64,000 nt of DNA from Shewanella profunda (GTDB taxonomy: Bacteria; Pseudomonadota; Gammaproteobacteria; Enterobacterales; Shewanellaceae), in assembly GCF_023283765.1 (NCBI RefSeq), contig NZ_JAKILG010000009.1, positions 1 through 64,000 of the forward strand, written 5' to 3'. The notes beneath the pieces were generated by a model. It saw only the letters and a list, made by a program, of their open reading frames with translations, had not been told where the DNA came from and did no database searches. The stretch's first letter is position 1; every line of letters starts with the position of its first letter. Made by a program: the position numbers and the translations under genes. Shown in pieces: positions 10,562 through 18,513 of the stretch.

Positions 10562-11433
10562 TGTCTGTCTTAATCAATAAAGATACCAAGGTAATTTGCC
10601 AAGGTTTTACCGGTGGTCAAGGTACATTCCATTCACAACAAGCTATCGATTACGGTACGCAAATGGTGGGCGGTGTGTCTCCTGGTAAAGGTGGCACTGA
10701 GCATTTAGGCCTGCCAGTTTTTAACACAGTAAAAGACGCAGTTGCAGCTACTGGTGCGACTGCATCGGTTATCTATGTTCCAGCACCATTTTGTAAAGAC
10801 GCTATCCTTGAAGCTATCGACGGTGGCATCGAGCTTATCGTTTGTATCACTGAAGGCATTCCAACATTGGACATGCTGCAAGTTAAAGTGAAGCTTGAAG
10901 AAACTGGCGTTCGCATGATCGGCCCTAACTGCCCAGGTGTTATCACCCCTGGTGAATGTAAGATCGGTATTATGCCTGGTCACATCCACTTAAAAGGCAA
11001 AGTGGGTATCGTTTCTCGTTCAGGTACTTTGACGTACGAAGCAGTTAAGCAAACTACTGACGAAGGTTTCGGCCAATCTACTTGCGTAGGTATTGGTGGT
11101 GATCCAATTCCAGGTACTAACTTCATCGACGTATTGGAAATGTTCCAAAACGATCCACAGACTGAAGCCATCGTGATGATCGGTGAAATTGGTGGTACTG
11201 CTGAAGAAGAAGCGGCAGCTTATATCAAAGCTCACGTGACTAAACCTGTAGTGTCTTACATTGCTGGCGTAACAGCTCCTGCTGGTAAGCGTATGGGCCA
11301 TGCTGGCGCGATTATCGCTGGCGGTAAAGGTACTGCTGCCGACAAGTTTGCTGCTTTAGAAGCGGCGGGTGTGACAACTGTCCGCTCGTTAGCTGATATC
11401 GGCAAAGCGCTGCGTGTTAAAACTGGTTGGTAA
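10561..11433 (+). CDS. sucD: Succinyl-CoA synthetase alpha subunit
   Basis: CoA-binding subunit that carries the phosphohistidine intermediate. His247 lies in [14 protein letters not shown], the counterpart of E. coli His246. An N-terminal Rossmann-type CoA-binding domain contains [11 protein letters not shown], and GPNCPG occurs near 122-127. The 290 residues are full length. Last gene of the sdh-suc cluster, followed 20 bases later by a strong terminator. Confidence 0.97.
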   Translation: MSVLINKDTKVICQGFTGGQGTFHSQQAIDYGTQMVGGVSPGKGGTEHLGLPVFNTVKDAVAATGATASVIYVPAPFCKDAILEAIDGGIELIVCITEGIPTLDMLQVKVKLEETGVRMIGPNCPGVITPGECKIGIMPGHIHLKGKVGIVSRSGTLTYEAVKQTTDEGFGQSTCVGIGGDPIPGTNFIDVLEMFQNDPQTEAIVMIGEIGGTAEEEAAAYIKAHVTKPVVSYIAGVTAPAGKRMGHAGAIIAGGKGTAADKFAALEAAGVTTVRSLADIGKALRVKTGW

Positions 11434-11451
11434 GCTAACCGTTTGAACACT

Positions 11452-11476
11452 AAAAGGCGCCTAAGGCGCCTTTTTT
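11452..11476 (+). terminator. Terminator of the sdh-suc operon
   Basis: AAAAGGCGCC, loop TAA, GGCGCCTTTTTT: a perfect 10-bp GC-rich stem and T-run starting 19 bases after the sucD stop. Confidence 0.92.
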
Positions 11477-11835
11477 ATTGGCGGTCATTTACGTGATGAA
11501 ATCCAGTAAATGATGGGAATGGGACTGAGCTAACACCATGAAGACTAGATATTTTTTCTTCTACAGGTTAGATTGAAGCATCCTCTGGGATATTGGCTGC
11601 TTTTATCTTTGGCGCGTATAAGTCTCAGTTGAGCCCATAACCGTAAGCTCAGTGTTTATGGCATCAATGCTGTTTCAGCAATTAATCTTAAATTTTTTAT
11701 GCAATACGATTGCAGCTTAGTGCTGTAAGCGTCGTTATTTTTATGGAGCTTATCGCAAGGGGAAGGGTAAGCAACGGGTTGATGTTGGCCACTGTCATGG
11801 GTTAATACATCAGGTTTTTTAATGAGGGAAAGACT
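11477..11835. other. Non-coding gap between sucD and rnk
   Basis: These 359 bases hold no open frame with recognisable content and no tRNA-like fold that I can see. Small inverted repeats occur, such as TTGCAGC/GCTGTAA near 11709-11730, but none has a T-run. The rnk promoter should lie in the second half; I cannot place it reliably. Confidence 0.4.
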
Positions 11836-12243
11836 GTGAACGCACCTAAAATTATTATTTCTGAAATCGATTTAGAAAGATTAGAACGATTATTGGAGTC
11901 ACTGCCGGCAAATGCATTTCCGGGCAAGGCGGCATTGGAGGCTGAGTTAGACAGGGCCGATATCGTGCCTGCGGCGCAGATGCCTGCCAACGTAGTGACT
12001 ATGAATTCGGAGGTGAAGTTTAGCGTTTCATCCAGTAATGAGACCTTTTGTTTACGTTTAGTGTATCCAAAGGGCGTGAATGGCGCGGGCACAATTTCGA
12101 TTTTGGCCCCAGTGGGCAGCGCATTATTAGGACTCTCTCAAGGCGATGAGATTGAATGGCCAGGTCCTGGTGGTTCTATGGTCAAAGTCCGTATCGAAGA
12201 AATATTGTATCAGCCTGAGCGCAGTGGTGATTTTCACCGTTAA
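11836..12243 (+). CDS. rnk: Regulator of nucleoside diphosphate kinase (GreA/GreB-like C-terminal fold)
   Basis: Rnk-family protein, 135 residues. It has a short N-terminal helical part (LERLERLLESLPANAF) and a C-terminal GreA/GreB-type FKBP-like domain (VYPKGVNGAGTISILAPVGSALLG, then LSQGDEIEWPGPGG). Members bind RNA polymerase but lack the long coiled coil of GreA, so they do not cleave transcripts; the name reflects an effect on Ndk levels. The start is GTG with GAGGGAAAG upstream. It appears monocistronic, with about 90 bases to the next gene. Confidence 0.85.
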   Translation: MNAPKIIISEIDLERLERLLESLPANAFPGKAALEAELDRADIVPAAQMPANVVTMNSEVKFSVSSSNETFCLRLVYPKGVNGAGTISILAPVGSALLGLSQGDEIEWPGPGGSMVKVRIEEILYQPERSGDFHR

Positions 12244-12335
12244 GCTGGCATTGGCGTAGCGTCGAGGTTACGCCAGTTCAATTTACACTAGCCATTGGCT
12301 GATTTGTTAAGTGATCCATTTTTGAAGGAGTAGAG

Positions 12336-12833
12336 ATGATAACCCAAACAGAAAGATTAATTATTCGGCCATTTACCGAGCAAGATTGCGAAGCGCTCTA
12401 TTTGATGAACAGTAATCCTGCCATGCTGAAATATATTCCCACAGCGGCTTTTACTTCCCGCGAGCAGGCGGTTGAGTTGTTTCATAAGGTGATCCAAGCA
12501 GATTATCAGCAATATGGTTTTGGCCGTTGGGCTGTCGAGCATAAGGTTGATAAAAAAGTGATCGGTTTTTGTGGCCCCAAATTTATTCCAGAATTTAACG
12601 AAGTCGAGCTAGGTTATCGTTATTTCCCAGAGTATTGGAGAACCGGGATCGGTACTGAAGCCGCCTTTGCAGCGTTAGCGGAATTTAAACGCTTTGGAAT
12701 AGAGCAGACGATTGCACTTATTTTGGAAGGTAATCTCGGCTCGGAAGGGGTGGCTAAACGTGTGGGCATGCACTGGCGTGAGCACAGTGAATTTATGGGG
12801 CATAAAGTCAATATCTACGCTAAAGTGTTATAG
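12336..12833 (+). CDS. GNAT-family N-acetyltransferase (RimJ/RimL-like)
   Basis: Acetyl-CoA-dependent acyltransferase of unknown substrate, 165 residues. It opens with ITQTERLIIRPFTEQD, typical of the RimJ/RimL-like Acetyltransf_3 group. It keeps the acetyl-CoA loop region around YWRTGIGTEAAFAAL (about 106-120) and the closing NLGSEGVAKRVGMHW. These proteins acetylate N-termini, antibiotics or small amines, and the sequence does not tell which. GAAGGAG precedes the ATG. Convergent with fur across a shared terminator. Confidence 0.8.
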   Translation: MITQTERLIIRPFTEQDCEALYLMNSNPAMLKYIPTAAFTSREQAVELFHKVIQADYQQYGFGRWAVEHKVDKKVIGFCGPKFIPEFNEVELGYRYFPEYWRTGIGTEAAFAALAEFKRFGIEQTIALILEGNLGSEGVAKRVGMHWREHSEFMGHKVNIYAKVL

Positions 12834-12858
12834 CGGTCACGCCTTAACTTTATCCAAT

Positions 12859-12886
12859 AAAAAACCAGCCACTAGGCTGGTTTTTT
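12859..12886. terminator. Bidirectional terminator between the GNAT gene and fur
   Basis: AAAAAACCAGCC, loop ACTA, GGCTGGTTTTTT: a perfect 12-bp stem with A and T runs on either side, serving both convergent genes. Confidence 0.92.
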
Positions 12887-12903
12887 GATTCATTTAAGGC
12901 TGA

Positions 12904-13335
12904 CTATTCGTCGTTGTGCTCGCAGTTGTCATTCGTGCAATGGCCATAGAGATATAAGCTATGATTAGTTAGCTTAATATTATGCTTCATGGCGATTTCA
13001 TCTTGACGACGTTCGATGACGTCATCTGAAAACTCAATCACTTTGCCACAGGATAGGCAAACTAAGTGATCATGGTGATGTTGAGTCGACAATTCAAATA
13101 CGGCTTTACCGCTTTCAAAATGATGACGACTGACGATACCCGCATCATCAAATTGGTTTAATACACGGTAGACTGTCGCAAGACCAATTTCTTCACCGAT
13201 ATCGAGCAGTTTCTTGTATAAGTCTTCTGCACTGATATGTTGGTTTTCAGGTCCTTGCATCAGTTCTAGGATCTTGACTCGTGGCAGGGTAATTTTCAAA
13301 CCCGCTTTTTTTAGCGCTTGATTTCCATCTGTCAT
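12904..13335 (-). CDS. fur: Ferric uptake regulator
   Basis: Iron-responsive repressor. The 143 residues have an N-terminal winged helix (recognition region ATVYRVLNQFDDAGIV) and a C-terminal metal-binding dimerisation domain. HHHDH at 86-90 and the structural zinc pair Cys93/Cys96 are visible, with a second Cys pair at 133 and 138. It stands alone on the minus strand, divergent from cobB. Upstream, a TATAAT -10 is readable (13389-13394); I did not see a convincing Fur box, so autoregulation is not shown by sequence. Confidence 0.97.
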   Translation of the reverse strand: MTDGNQALKKAGLKITLPRVKILELMQGPENQHISAEDLYKKLLDIGEEIGLATVYRVLNQFDDAGIVSRHHFESGKAVFELSTQHHHDHLVCLSCGKVIEFSDDVIERRQDEIAMKHNIKLTNHSLYLYGHCTNDNCEHNDE

Positions 13336-13388
13336 TGCTAATCTCTTGATTGCAGAACCAATAGGTTCATCCGTGGATAGAACTTGTC

Positions 13389-13417
13389 ATTATAGGGGCT
13401 GAAATTGAAAACTTAAA
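13389..13417 (-). promoter_or_regulatory. Candidate fur promoter
   Basis: On the minus strand a perfect TATAAT lies about 55 bases before the fur start. A weak -35 (TTTAAG) sits 17 bases upstream of it. Confidence 0.4.
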
Positions 13418-13591
13418 CCTTTGTTCTAGCTTTCTGGTCCTATATGCAGATAAATTGTGTCACTTGACGCTAAATTACAATAAATTGCGGCAATTCAAGC
13501 ATAGTTTTTGTAAGGTTATACCAAGGAATAATGTTCACGACCATTAAAGTCCGTGACAATAAGTATAATAAATAGAATAAAAGGAGTCGGC

Positions 13592-14326
13592 ATGTACCAG
13601 CATATAGTGGTGTTAACTGGCGCGGGGATCTCTGCTGAGTCGGGATTACGTACCTTTCGCGATCAAGATGGTCTATGGGAAGAACATCATATTGAAGATG
13701 TCGCGACGCCTGAGGGTTATGAGCGTGATGCTGACTTAGTTGATCGGTTTTATAATAGCCGTTGGCAACAATTGCACAGCGGAACTGTTACTCCTAACCC
13801 TGCACATCAGGCTTTAGCAAAACTAGAAGCTGAGTTTGTGGGGCAATTATTGATTGTTACACAGAATATTGATGACTTGCATGAGCGTGCCGGGTCCCGT
13901 CGTTTGTTACATATGCATGGCGAATTATCTAAAGGTCGTTGTCCTCGCTCTCGCCAAACCTTTCTTCTACGTGAGCCCTTTGGCCCTGATAATTGTTGTA
14001 CCTGTTGTATTCCCGCTCAGCGTTTACGTCCCCATGTGGTCTGGTTTGGAGAAATGCCTTTGGGGATGGATAGAATTCACGATGCGCTTGATAGTTGCGA
14101 TCTCTTCATTGCAATAGGAACCTCTGGCACTGTTTATCCCGCCGCAGGCTTTGTGGATAGCGTAAATCATCATGGTGCTCAGACGGTTGAAGTCAATTTA
14201 ATGGCTCCCGATAGGCACAGCCAGTTTCAATACCACCTTACGGGTAAAGCAGGTGATATAGTGCCTAGGCTTGTTGATACCATTTTGGCTGGCAAAGTGA
14301 TTGGTAGCGACTTGGCTACAATATGA
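13592..14326 (+). CDS. cobB: NAD-dependent protein deacylase (sirtuin, CobB type)
   Basis: Removes acyl groups from lysines using NAD+, producing nicotinamide and O-acyl-ADP-ribose. I start at ATG 13592 (MYQHIVVLTGAGISAESG) with AAGGAG 5 bases upstream; an in-frame GTG at 13553 adds a non-homologous tail. The 244 residues show GAGISAESG (10-18), TQNIDD (90-95), catalytic His109 in HMHGE, a zinc Cys set (CPRS and CCTCC) and RPHVVWFGE. Tyr54 and Arg57 (FYNSR) match the Y-x-x-R pair of class III sirtuins that lets them accept succinyl and malonyl lysine. Its stop overlaps the next start by 4 bases. Confidence 0.93.
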   Translation: MYQHIVVLTGAGISAESGLRTFRDQDGLWEEHHIEDVATPEGYERDADLVDRFYNSRWQQLHSGTVTPNPAHQALAKLEAEFVGQLLIVTQNIDDLHERAGSRRLLHMHGELSKGRCPRSRQTFLLREPFGPDNCCTCCIPAQRLRPHVVWFGEMPLGMDRIHDALDSCDLFIAIGTSGTVYPAAGFVDSVNHHGAQTVEVNLMAPDRHSQFQYHLTGKAGDIVPRLVDTILAGKVIGSDLATI

Positions 14327-14772
14327 ACCAAAAATTAGCCATTATTATGCGTGGCTTGCCGGGGAGCGGTAAGTCGTATTGGGTTGAGCAGTATATTGCG
14401 AGTTTGCCTTTGGATGCGGCTTTTCGTCTGCGTCAATATGGTCTATTTTCGACCGACACATATTTCTATCAGGGTAGTGAATATCGTTTTGATGCGAAAA
14501 AATTGTCTGAATACCATCAACGAAATTTAACTGCGTTTATTCAAGCACTCGTATCGAGTGAGCCTATGGTTATTTGTGATAATACCAATCTTTGTCACTG
14601 GGAATATATGGCCTATGATGCAGTGGCAAAGGCGCTTGGCTATCAAGTGCGCATTGTGCTTGTGGGTGAGCCGTTGAATGCACAGCATCAACGATTATGT
14701 GCTGAGCGTAATCGTCATCATGTTTCCCTTGAACATATTCAACGCATGGCAAAGGTATTTGATGCGTTTTAA
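14323..14772 (+). CDS. Small P-loop kinase-like ATPase (AAA_33, N4BP2L1/PNK-like)
   Basis: 149-residue single-domain P-loop protein. Walker A is GLPGSGKSYW (about 11-20). STDTYF and a following VICDNTNLCHWE segment resemble the bacterial and N4BP2L1 members of the polynucleotide-kinase-like AAA_33 family. Those phosphorylate 5'-hydroxyl ends or small molecules; the substrate here is unknown. The ATGA overlap with cobB implies translational coupling and probably a shared process. No further domain is present. Confidence 0.75.
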   Translation: MNQKLAIIMRGLPGSGKSYWVEQYIASLPLDAAFRLRQYGLFSTDTYFYQGSEYRFDAKKLSEYHQRNLTAFIQALVSSEPMVICDNTNLCHWEYMAYDAVAKALGYQVRIVLVGEPLNAQHQRLCAERNRHHVSLEHIQRMAKVFDAF

Positions 14773-14905
14773 CGGATATTGAGTCATCCTGCGATGGGTT
14801 TCTTCTTTTTGTCATATATTCGTTTTAAGCTTGATCTTAAAGGCAGTTTATCAATTTTAACTCGCGTATAATGCACTGCTGCATGTGGCTTTACGGGAGC
14901 TTTCC

Positions 14906-15289
14906 TTGCTAACAAAAATTCTGTTAACTCTGCTGGTTGTTATCGGTGCTTGGTTTTTGCTATTAAAGCGAGGACGAAGTGTTGGTTCACAAAGTCAAAG
15001 TATTAATAATCAAGGTAGGCTAACTATGGAGTCTTATGCTCCTCTGTGGCGGCGTTATTTTATGACGGGATTATTTGTACTGATTGGAATTTGCATCTTA
15101 AGTTACAGTGTGTGGTATTGGCGCGATCAACATAAAGTTGTAACTGTGACTATTGTATCTCCTACAGGGATTCATAGTGGCGTTTATCAAGCCCGTAAGG
15201 GGGATATTTCAGAGGCAAAAATGGTGACTGTGGAGGGGATCCATATTCGTTTTTCTACGGCTGAGCGGCTGGAGATCCTTGAAGATTAA
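14906..15289 (+). CDS. Two-TM membrane protein of unknown function
   Basis: A small membrane protein that I do not recognise. It has a hydrophobic N-terminal segment (TKILLTLLVVIGAWFLLL), a short polar loop (about residues 21-50), a second TM segment (YFMTGLFVLIGICILSYSVW), and a C-terminal soluble domain of about 55 residues. The predicted topology is ambiguous. I prefer TTG 14906 because GGGAG lies 6 bases upstream; a GTG at 14885 (7 residues longer) has no ribosome site. It follows the kinase gene by about 130 bases and precedes corA. Confidence 0.65.
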   Translation: MLTKILLTLLVVIGAWFLLLKRGRSVGSQSQSINNQGRLTMESYAPLWRRYFMTGLFVLIGICILSYSVWYWRDQHKVVTVTIVSPTGIHSGVYQARKGDISEAKMVTVEGIHIRFSTAERLEILED

Positions 15290-15415
15290 CTCACATTTAT
15301 TTTAGTAAATCATCCTGCGCGTCTTTTCATTACTAACTTATGCGGTAAACTAGCGACAATTTTTTAGCCTGCACTTAAGTGGACTTTTCGCTTAGGTTTT
15401 GTTTCAGGAGGACAA

Positions 15416-16363
15416 ATGATTACTGCTTATATCTACGAAAATCGTCACCTCACAGTGGCCGAGGTCAGCATACAAGACAGTATTCCTACCTCGACCATTT
15501 GGTTAGATCTTTATAAGCCTGATGATGCAGAGCGAGAATGGTTAAGTCATTTTTCCGTTGAAGAAGTCCCCGATGAAGAAGATATTAACGAGATTGAAGC
15601 GTCGGCGCGTTTTTATCAAAACAGCGATGGACTGCATATCAACTCTCTGTTTCCCCAACGTGTAGGCCAAGACGTTCGTGGTGTAAACGTCTCATTTAAC
15701 CTACGTAGTAATTTTTTGCTGACGATCCGTGAAGAAGATGTAGGGCTTATTCGCTTATTACGTAACTACTTGCGCTTAGGTCGGCTTGAAGTCTCTACAC
15801 CTCAGGAGCTGTTTCTCGAACTTTTTAATCTGAAGGTGGATTACCTTTCAGACTTAATCGAAGACGTATATACAGTACTGGAAAATGTCGGTGAGCAAGT
15901 ATTTGATAACGATGAACTTGATAGTGTGTTTAAACTTATCACCTTGCAAGAAGACTCCAACGGAAAAATTCGTCTAAGTTTGCTCGATACTCAGCGTTCA
16001 CTGCGTTATATGCAGCGTTACTACCGTGGACAATTGTCCGATGAACACCTTAAAGATCTGCGGGAAATGTTGTCAGACATAGAGTCATTGATGCCACATA
16101 GCCAGTTTATTTTCGATAAATTAAACTTTTTGCTTGATGCGGCTATGGGCTTTAGTGGGTTGCAACAAAATAAAATCATTAAAATATTCTCGGTAGCGGC
16201 AGTGGTATTTCTGCCTCCAACGCTTATTGCCAGCAGTTATGGGATGAACTTTAGCAGCATGCCGGAGCTTGAGTGGCAGTATGGTTATCCAATGGCAATA
16301 TTGATGATGTTAGCTAGTGCTGCAGGCACTTACTTTTTCTTTAAGCGGAAACACTGGCTATAA
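15416..16363 (+). CDS. corA: CorA-family magnesium/cobalt transporter
   Basis: Pentameric divalent-cation channel. The 315 residues comprise a long cytoplasmic N-terminal domain and two C-terminal TM helices. The ion-selectivity motif Gly276-Met277-Asn278 (YGMNF) sits between them, and a basic C-terminus ends KRKHWL. A strong AGGAGG ribosome site precedes the ATG. The length matches E. coli CorA (316). Shares a bidirectional terminator with the convergent HD-GYP gene. Its proximity to a PhoPQ-like system about 2 kb away may be meaningful, because Mg2+ is the classical PhoQ signal, but no operon link exists. Confidence 0.93.
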   Translation: MITAYIYENRHLTVAEVSIQDSIPTSTIWLDLYKPDDAEREWLSHFSVEEVPDEEDINEIEASARFYQNSDGLHINSLFPQRVGQDVRGVNVSFNLRSNFLLTIREEDVGLIRLLRNYLRLGRLEVSTPQELFLELFNLKVDYLSDLIEDVYTVLENVGEQVFDNDELDSVFKLITLQEDSNGKIRLSLLDTQRSLRYMQRYYRGQLSDEHLKDLREMLSDIESLMPHSQFIFDKLNFLLDAAMGFSGLQQNKIIKIFSVAAVVFLPPTLIASSYGMNFSSMPELEWQYGYPMAILMMLASAAGTYFFFKRKHWL

Positions 16364-16383
16364 CACTAGGTCAGATTATTTAC

Positions 16384-16412
16384 AAAAAGCCGAATAGTTA
16401 ATTCGGCTTTTT
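16384..16412. terminator. Bidirectional terminator corA / HD-GYP gene
   Basis: AAAAAGCCGAAT, loop AGTTA, ATTCGGCTTTTT: a perfect 12-bp stem flanked by A and T runs between convergent genes. Confidence 0.9.
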
Positions 16413-16421
16413 TATTACAGG

Positions 16422-17684
16422 TTACTTACGGCTATCGCCACCAAAATAGTAACTAACGCGTTCACGGGGATTAAGATATTCGTGTACTTTTTCGGGGAGT
16501 GCAGCCGGAGGAAGGCAGCGCACAATACTAATACCTTCCAGTTCAAGATCGACTATTGGCGCTTGATCCTTTGGAACTTGGGCATCATAGACTAGAATTT
16601 TAGGACAGAGCAGTTTCTGTAAATTAACCGACATCACCATGGCATATTGACCACTGGATAATTCCACTACACTGCCGGGGGGATAGACGCCTAGCATTTT
16701 GATCATCTTTCCAATATATTCTTGATTTAACTTAATTTTATACTCTTTGTATAAATGACCTAAAGCAGCATAGGGCGTTCTTGGTTTATCTTGCGGGTTG
16801 GGATAGCAAAGCGAGTCATATTCATTCACCACCGCGAGAAGCTGTGACATTTTATCCAAATTCTCCTCCTTAAGTCCCTTGGGATAACCAGTACCATCGA
16901 GAAACTCATGGTGGTTAGTAATTGCGGGAAGTGCGCTTGGGGGAAAGTTATCGGCGAGTTTAAGCAGTTCAATTCCGAATAATGGATGCTGCTTGATAAA
17001 ATTAAGCTCAGGCGCCGACCAAGGCGTCGATTTTTTTAGGATCTGCGGTGGAATTTTTAGTTTACCCACATCATGGAAAAGGGCACTTAAACCAATCGCT
17101 TCAATTTCACTGCGATTCCATTCCATCTCTTTAGCAATCAACATCGATAGAATGGCGACATTTAATGAATGGTAATAAATACTTTCATCTTGTTTGGCAT
17201 CACTCATTAAGTGCAGAACTAAATTGTCAGAAGTGAGTAATTGCTCAACAATGCTGTGCACTAAATCTTTGGCATCATTAACCGCATTAAGTGGACGATT
17301 GCGTAGTTTAGAGATCAGGCTACGCATCATAGCCACTGAGCGAGTAAAATTTTGTTCTGTTTTATGAATATCCCTACGCAATTTCTTTTGCACTTCAATT
17401 TGCTCAGCCTTGTAAAGTTCCATGTCATTTTTAAGGTCATGGATCTCAGGGCCTGGGGGCAACTTGATCGGGTTAACAGCATCAATATTCAAAGGCTCAA
17501 CTTCGCTACGTTCTAGATCGACGATAACATGTGCAATGCCAAGATTTTTAATCAACTCAATTTGTGCAGCTTGCTTTATATGGAAGCTACTGAATAAAAA
17601 GGGATGATCTTTCCAGGCGACAGGCAAACGCACAAAGTTACCGACCTGTAATTGATGAACAGACACTTTACAGCTTTTTTTCAT
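16422..17684 (-). CDS. HD-GYP domain c-di-GMP phosphodiesterase with N-terminal DUF3391
   Basis: Predicted cyclic-di-GMP hydrolase, 420 residues. The N-terminal part (about 1-110) is of the DUF3391 type, followed by an HD-GYP domain (about 155-350). The metal-site residues are intact: His172, His204-Asp205 in ALFHDVGKLKIP, HHE at 258-260, and Gly266-Tyr267-Pro268 in DGTGYPKG. That argues for an active enzyme. No TM or receiver domain is present, so it is cytosolic. It stands alone, divergent from the 2OG-Fe oxygenase gene and convergent with corA. Confidence 0.9.
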   Translation of the reverse strand: MKKSCKVSVHQLQVGNFVRLPVAWKDHPFLFSSFHIKQAAQIELIKNLGIAHVIVDLERSEVEPLNIDAVNPIKLPPGPEIHDLKNDMELYKAEQIEVQKKLRRDIHKTEQNFTRSVAMMRSLISKLRNRPLNAVNDAKDLVHSIVEQLLTSDNLVLHLMSDAKQDESIYYHSLNVAILSMLIAKEMEWNRSEIEAIGLSALFHDVGKLKIPPQILKKSTPWSAPELNFIKQHPLFGIELLKLADNFPPSALPAITNHHEFLDGTGYPKGLKEENLDKMSQLLAVVNEYDSLCYPNPQDKPRTPYAALGHLYKEYKIKLNQEYIGKMIKMLGVYPPGSVVELSSGQYAMVMSVNLQKLLCPKILVYDAQVPKDQAPIVDLELEGISIVRCLPPAALPEKVHEYLNPRERVSYYFGGDSRK

Positions 17685-17800
17685 ATTTTTGTTATCGTGA
17701 AGTCAATGGAGTTATTTTATATCAATGATGCCGCTTTACAATTACTTAACTAGCATGTCAGCATAGTAAGCGTAGAAAATAACCACACCATTGAGGACGT

Positions 17801-18496
17801 ATGGACTTTATTGAAGTATACCCTAATGCGTTGCCAGATGATCTGTGTGACCGTCTCATTATGGCATTTCAACAGCATGCTGGTGTTGTCGATGGACAAA
17901 CGGGTAATGGTGTTGACCCAGAGAAGAAGATCAGCCGAGATTTAACCTTAGATAATTTTGATGATATGCAACCCTTAAAAAATGAGCTTTTGGGTTATAC
18001 CTTAAAAGGGGTTGTCGATTATTTCACACAGTATTCAATGGCGTTAATGGGGGCGGTGGCGGTATCTGTTAGCGATGAACAGGGTAAAGCTGTAACTTTA
18101 ACACCCACCAATTTTGAACAGTTGGGTGCGCCTAGGGTTGATGGACTCGTTAAGTACTTGTATCGCAGTGGCAGTATTAATATTCAACATTATCCGCGCA
18201 ATAAGGGAGGCTACCCTCACTGGCATTCGGAGCAGTTTCCGCAAAGTGGTCATAATGAGGCCTTACATCGTGTGGTGCTTTATATGTTTTATCTTAACGA
18301 TGTTGAGGAGGGTGGAGAAACGGAATTTTACTATCAGCGGCGTAAAATATGTCCTAAAAAAGGCACTATGGTTATAGCGCCAGCGGGATTTACTCATTCC
18401 CACCGTGGCAATATGCCTATCAGTAATGATAAATACATTGCAACATCTTGGGTGATGTTTAACCGCGCTGAGCAGCTATATGCGGTATACGCTTGA
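17801..18496 (+). CDS. 2-oxoglutarate/Fe(II)-dependent oxygenase, prolyl-hydroxylase-like
   Basis: Predicted Fe(II)/2OG dioxygenase of 231 residues with a C-terminal double-stranded beta-helix. The metal site reads His142-Ser-Glu144 (YPHWHSEQF), then GGETEFYY. A distal His lies in FTHSHRGNMP (His201 most likely) and a 2OG-binding Lys211 in NDKYIATSW. Using Glu instead of Asp in the HxD motif is unusual but known in some active members. The substrate is unknown. The gene is followed closely by the convergent phoQ-like gene, with only 17 bases between stops. Confidence 0.85.
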   Translation: MDFIEVYPNALPDDLCDRLIMAFQQHAGVVDGQTGNGVDPEKKISRDLTLDNFDDMQPLKNELLGYTLKGVVDYFTQYSMALMGAVAVSVSDEQGKAVTLTPTNFEQLGAPRVDGLVKYLYRSGSINIQHYPRNKGGYPHWHSEQFPQSGHNEALHRVVLYMFYLNDVEEGGETEFYYQRRKICPKKGTMVIAPAGFTHSHRGNMPISNDKYIATSWVMFNRAEQLYAVYA

Positions 18497-18513
18497 TTAT
18501 TATAGGCAAGGTA

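Noticed and set aside
13483-13495. AATTG-CGG-CAATT palindrome upstream of cobB
   Set aside because: Symmetric, but short and with no match to a factor I know; not enough to call an operator.
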